This document shows, piece by piece, positions 59,252 through 64,000 of a stretch of 64,000 nt of DNA (its first letter is position 1; the number at the start of each line of letters is the position of its first letter). The translations under genes were made by a program, and so were the position numbers. Under the pieces are notes generated by a model that was given only the letters and a program-made list of their open reading frames with translations, had not been told where the DNA came from and made no database searches. This DNA is from Perilla frutescens (taxonomy: Eukaryota; Streptophyta; Magnoliopsida; Lamiales; Lamiaceae): positions 34,277,501-34,341,500 of the forward strand of contig BRKX01000002.1 of NCBI GenBank assembly GCA_026008535.1, written 5' to 3'.

Positions 59252-61936
59252 TAAAAGTAGAGTATCTCTCGTGTGGTGCACGAAAGAGAGATATGTATAA
59301 TTTTATTTGTTATAAATTATAATTATTAAAAAATAACAAAATTATCATAGGAAAATAAAATTAATTTACAACTATTGTGAATTATTAAAAAAATTTACAT
59401 TTGTTATTATTGTTATTGGATTAAGTCCAAAAAAAAGGGGGGAAATGGTTATTTACACATAATTTTAAAATTCAAATTAGGCTTGAATTATGAAGAAAAT
59501 GTATGAACTACTACACTCTACAACATTATTTTTTTATTTTCAAAGCATATATGTAAAGTTTTTGCTAAAGTGATTAACAATTAATAATAAAATATTATTT
59601 AGTGGATTAACATTAATAATAAAAAAACTAGTTTTCAAAATTAACAATGACTTTTGACGGAAAAATTATTTTTAACAACGATTTGTTATTAAATAGATAA
59701 AGATATCGTATTGGTTGTAAAAAAAAGATAGATATATAGCGTAATATTATAAAATTGGACCGCCAAATTAAATAAAATTTACTTCAAAAACTATTTAGAG
59801 GAAAACAGCATTAAATCATCTGAGGGTATTTACATTTTACACACTTCGATCTCTTCAACGTATCGAGGATATTACTTTCATATATGCATAATATACACTA
59901 TCCGTTTCAAATTAATTTTCATTTTAGAATTTCCCACATAATTATAATATTATAACTTGAATAAATATACTCATCTCTCTTCATTCCATATTAAAATATA
60001 TTTCATGAATAAATACATATTTATCTCTCTTTCTAATAGATGCAATGATAAATAAAAAAGATAGTATTAAAATATGACAAATGATAAATATTTTAAAATA
60101 AAAGAAAAATTCAAAAAAGACTATTAATTAAAACGTAGAGATTATGTATGTATACATGTGACGGTGTCGAAAGTGGAGTTCCATGGATGATTGTATGTCT
60201 GTTGTCTAATAGAATTATGTCCATTTGACACGTGTTTATATAGCTGATTATCTTCACTCTTGTTTTATTTTAATCGTAAAATTTTGACAATCGTGTACTT
60301 TCGATAAGAAATTAAAGTTTCTAATACTAAAATGTTGAAATAAAATAAAAAATCATAAATTTAATTGTGGAATGCAGTTAGAACACTAAATGGAAAATAG
60401 ATGATCTCATTGGATTTTAAGTGAATTTGAATATTCGTATGGACGATGTGAATAGAAGGACATAAAACAGTTAATGATTAATTTTTTTTTAGAAGAAGAA
60501 GAAGAAGAAGTATCTGTTGCAACATTTTTGGTTATAATTGTGGGCTGGAAAATGTGGTTATTAGGTTTTGCATTAAGTTGAAAAGAGTGAGGGCACGGGA
60601 GAGGGGTCCATATCCTTCAACCAATTCCTAGCTGTCCACTCCCCTCGCATTTTCTTTATTCAAACACTCCACAACACCAATTTTAATCCTCCTTTCTCGA
60701 TCTTCCACCCTTAATTATGCATATATGTATATCAAAATTTGTGCCAACTTATTTTACGCCTTAAATTTTGGATCCATACACATATTGATAAGTGGTGAGT
60801 TTATATTTGGCAAACTTGTATGTGACTATTTTACTGGTTGAATTCGTAACGTAAGTCAAGATTTGGATTAAAACTCATATCTAATTATATATTTATAATT
60901 TTATTGATATTTGATTGTGTTTGGAATTAAATTTTTACCCGTCTTACGTATTTTGATCTACAAGACTGTCTTTTTATAATTTTATTGGTGTTTGATAATA
61001 ATTTGATTTTGATCTTAACTCCTCTAATGAATTTTTGACCCATAAAAAAGTCCCACGTGAGACTTCCTAAATCTCTCAAGCCAATTTTTTTTTCTTTTTC
61101 TTTTTCTTGGTTTGGATTCCAAATACTTAACACTTCATAAATTCAATTTTATACTACCTCCAATTCCTTCTCGACATAAATAAAAAAAAAAATTATACTA
61201 TATCCAATTCCATCCCGACACAAATCAATAAATAACTAAGTGAATATATATCCATTTTTTTTCTGACTATATAATAAAGAAAGACATTTAGACTAAATAC
61301 TAACTTTTTTTTTATGTAGGTGGAATTGGTTGATTCAATGGCTCGCTCACGAGAAGCGCAATCCAAACAGTTGCTCACAGTCAGGGATGAGGAATTGAAT
61401 AATTGATTGATTCAATTGCTAATCCGGAAAAGGAGGCTTTTGTTTTCCCTCATAATTTCTGTGGATTTTTTGTTATAGAAATTTATTGCTCTCTCTTCGT
61501 AGGGTGAGAGTTATAAATTAAAGAAAAAAAGAGAAGTTTGAGAAAATGAAAAATGGAAAAAAATGCAAAGGCTAATTCAATGAGATTTGAGGGATGAAAA
61601 AAATAAAGAATAACATCGAAATTGCATTCGGAGTCAAATACAGGGATTTTTATATAAGGATCTGAAGATGATTATTTCACAACTCTTATAATACGAAATT
61701 GCTAAAATTATAATCTTTTCTAAGCTTCAGAGTGGAACTCGATCAAGTTAAAAGAAAATAAAGATCATAAAAGCACATCATAACCTATCATTTTGTTCAC
61801 TGAAATAGGGTTCAGAGAGGAACATTATTTTCTTTACTTTTGAAAAACCCTCCCACAAAAATAACTTCTTATGACAAAAGCAGAATGGTTTGACGATAAC
61901 ATGGAATGGACTATCAACCCAGTTGACGCCAATAAT
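59252..61936. other. AT-rich intergenic DNA, no gene seen
   Basis: Contains an (AAG)n run at 60493-60510, a pyrimidine-rich stretch at 60600-60700 and scattered MITE-like AT-rich sequence (for example 59900-60120). The 3' end of the mPGES-2-like gene is expected near 61700-61936. Confidence 0.45.
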
Positions 61937-64000
61937 CTAGTTATCCCGGACACCGGTAGACACTCCAACGACACCTTCCATTCGAGCATACCAATCACCA
62001 ATGCGTGTATGCTCTACCATGTCTTTACCAGCCCTGAGGTAGCGAATGGGTTTCAAGACACCAAAGACGGCTAGGTCAGCTAAGTTAGGCTTCGTTCCAC
62101 CTGGTGCAAGAAGTTTACGAATGAGAAATAAGCTGTAATGTTACACAGGTGCATCTTATAGCAGCACAGTAAAAAATATGATCAAATGAGACGAACCTAG
62201 AAAATCTCCACCCTGGAGAGCATCTACCCATGTTTCAGCAGCTTCATACAAAGCCGCCCGCTCATCAGTGATGTTGTGTCTTTTCTTCAGCTTCTTTGAA
62301 ATAAAATACATTGCACCAGCTCCAACATATTTTGCACTGAATCTCTCCATAAAGTTGAAGTTGCCTGCATTAATGCAAAACCAGAGACTGGGGCAGATAA
62401 GAGAATAGGGAAAAGGAGCAATCTCAAATTTTAACTGGCAGTATGAACCAGCCAATAGAGAGTTTATCTGCAACAAACTTGACATCATTCTTGCAAATTG
62501 AATAACACTTCAAAATTTGGAGAAAAGAGAACAATAGAGCAATCTGCTCCAGAATTGGACAAACTTAAAACAATATTTCCAAATTCAACCAATACTGTTA
62601 GCAACTTAACTGGTACTACAGAAATCTTACCCTGAGTAGTGATGTAGTCAAATGACTCAATAGCCTCGGAAACACTTCGGTATATATTAGGCGATAATAC
62701 ATGCACCAGGTGATTGTCCACCCATCTACAATGATAATAATTGATGTTACTCCTCATCAAATATAGGCTATACTTGAGGTAAAACCAAGTCTTCCCCAAA
62801 TGACAAATAACACAATAGTTAAGGTATTAAGATCGGTAATATCTGTAGCACAACAAGAAGGGAAAATATTAAAAACTGAAAACAGCATCTTTACAAATAC
62901 TAAAATAGTGACAATGATAATACGAATTGTAAAAGCAAAAGCGCACCATACTGTTTTGACATAGTTTATCAAAATGAAAAGATAAAGAAATAACTTGTGC
63001 GTAAATCGGAAAGAGCAATATAGATTTTTTTTTTGACATTATAAGAGTCAGAAGCACATGCCTACGCCACTTATTCTCTTCACTTTCTCCGGCAGGAATA
63101 GTGGACACGTCAGGATTAATCTTTTTGTACAACTTATCTATTATATCTACATAGAGAATGCACAAAGAGTTAGGACAAATCTTTTTAATAAACTTATTGG
63201 TTCTAGTTGCAGAGAAATAGATACGGTACTTTTTTTTTAAAAAGGTAAGATCACTAAAGTTTTACTTATTCAATACCTGATGAATCAACCATTTGCTCGC
63301 CATCAACCATCAATATGGGTACTTTCTTGTATTCAGACCACTTGATTTCCTTTTTCATAAGAGGGTTGACCTCTACAATTTTGTATGGTATATCATAGTA
63401 ATCCAGGAATGCTGGAAAGTAAAAGACACAGAAATACAAAAAGTCCAACGTTATAAATGTCCATGGCCAGAAGAAAATACTTAATAAGATCGACAATGGC
63501 AGCAAACAGGATAAGGATCAGGAAAGGGTGCTAAGTACAACACCTTTCGCTACAAAAAAACTCAAGAACTGAACAAATTGCCCTTTGCTTGCTTATTAAA
63601 CAGGATCAGGCAAATTCAGAGAAGATTTAGTTCATTGAGCCTCTTAATTCTCTAAAATAAACTTGATCATAAGATATAATTACATAAATGTCACACCCTG
63701 CTGCTTACATAATGCTTAGCCATTGTCGTGCAGAAAGAATATAACACATCCAATCCTACACTTATCTGCATGCTCACAACTAAGCATGTCATTAACCAGT
63801 AACAAATTAGCTTTTTCACTACTGGAATATGACGTGAACTTATACACTTGGAATATGTCTAATGCTTATAACCAACCACAGAGATATCAATTACTAGTAA
63901 GTTTCGCCCATGTCAATAATAGCCAAAAGAACTGTCCTATCAAGATGTCACGATTATGCTCAATAATAAAAAATAATTTTACAAATAGATACCAGCCAGA
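61937..64000 (-). CDS. mPGES-2-like (GST/glutaredoxin-fold) protein, 3' part
   Basis: Five exons are visible, all in phase: 63277-63411, 63062-63146, 62631-62725, 62197-62364 and 61937-62100; the 5' exons lie beyond the window end. The joined part resembles plant homologues of microsomal prostaglandin E synthase 2, a glutaredoxin-like N-domain fused to a GST-like C-domain. Key pieces are AFLDYYDIPYKIVEVNP, YKKVPILMVDGEQMVDSS, WVDNHLVHVLSPNIYRS, SKKLKKRHNITDERAALYEA, and KPNLADLAVFGVL with RIGDWYARMEG at the end. The CPFC thiol motif must lie upstream, outside the window. Plants do not make prostaglandins, so the role is probably general thiol or haem-linked chemistry. The family is thought to be membrane or organelle associated. 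Joining 63062 to 62725 requires a GC donor (AG|GCATGT); the others are GT-AG. Confidence 0.88.

Noticed and set aside
61871..62074. 67-codon plus-strand frame
   Set aside because: It is the opposite strand of the last exon of the mPGES-2-like gene.
1..64000. CRISPR arrays, bacterial operons, phage or plasmid genes
   Set aside because: The direct repeats seen are minisatellites or transposon parts; the genes have introns and plant families, so the DNA is a plant nuclear chromosome.

Overview
This window is a piece of an AT-rich nuclear chromosome from a flowering plant, most likely a eudicot. The evidence is GT-AG introns, typical plant gene families (a GDSL esterase of the EXL type, a DUF1295 membrane reductase, a plant mPGES-2-like protein) and a plant transposon set (Tekay-type chromovirus, CACTA, hAT and Stowaway MITEs, Helitrons, a LINE relic). 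I cannot name the species from sequence alone. Genes are sparse: five recognisable host genes in 64 kb, one of them cut by the window end. I rebuilt all five exon by exon from reading frame, splice-site phase and family resemblance.

Layout. Bases 1-6.4 kb hold only decayed retrotransposon, hAT and simple-sequence DNA. From 6.4 to 22 kb lies a chain of insertions separated by (TA)n tracts: a probable solo LTR (6488-7447), then three related long-TIR DNA elements, A (7458-8578), B (8601-20419) and C (from 20435), whose interiors are full of the hexamer TTAGCA/TGCTAA. Element B is split by a complete, young Ty3/gypsy chromovirus (9243-19402, minus strand). That retrotransposon has 2409-bp LTRs that look identical, a 5-bp target duplication AACAA, an initiator-Met-tRNA primer site, a polypurine tract and one uninterrupted 1496-residue Gag-Pol.

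From 22.8 to 27.5 kb two host genes lie in tandem on the minus strand: the RNA polymerase I subunit RPA12 (22835-24786, five exons, telo-box and site II promoter motifs) and a Lys/Glu-rich nuclear protein of unknown function (25650-27502, three exons). From 28 to 43 kb is intergenic DNA with a small Helitron, a SINE-like repeat, a foldback element nested in an older MITE, and a Stowaway MITE nested in a hAT MITE. From 43.4 to 48.4 kb are a plus-strand DUF1295 reductase (43413-44622) and, convergent with it, a minus-strand EXL-type GDSL esterase/lipase (45209-48365). From 49 to 60 kb are more MITEs, a Helitron candidate carrying an RPA1-like OB-fold fragment, a truncated 5S rDNA unit with its spacer, a perfect-ended CACTA element and a LINE RNase H relic. 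The last 2 kb carry the 3' part of an mPGES-2/GST-like gene with one intron that appears to need a GC-AG splice.

The genes do not form an operon or pathway; this is ordinary plant housekeeping and secreted-enzyme gene content embedded in layered transposons. The most unusual structure is the (TA)n-anchored chain of TTAGCA-rich long-TIR elements. Exon boundaries, element ends and family names are my reading of the sequence; no alignment or database search was run.
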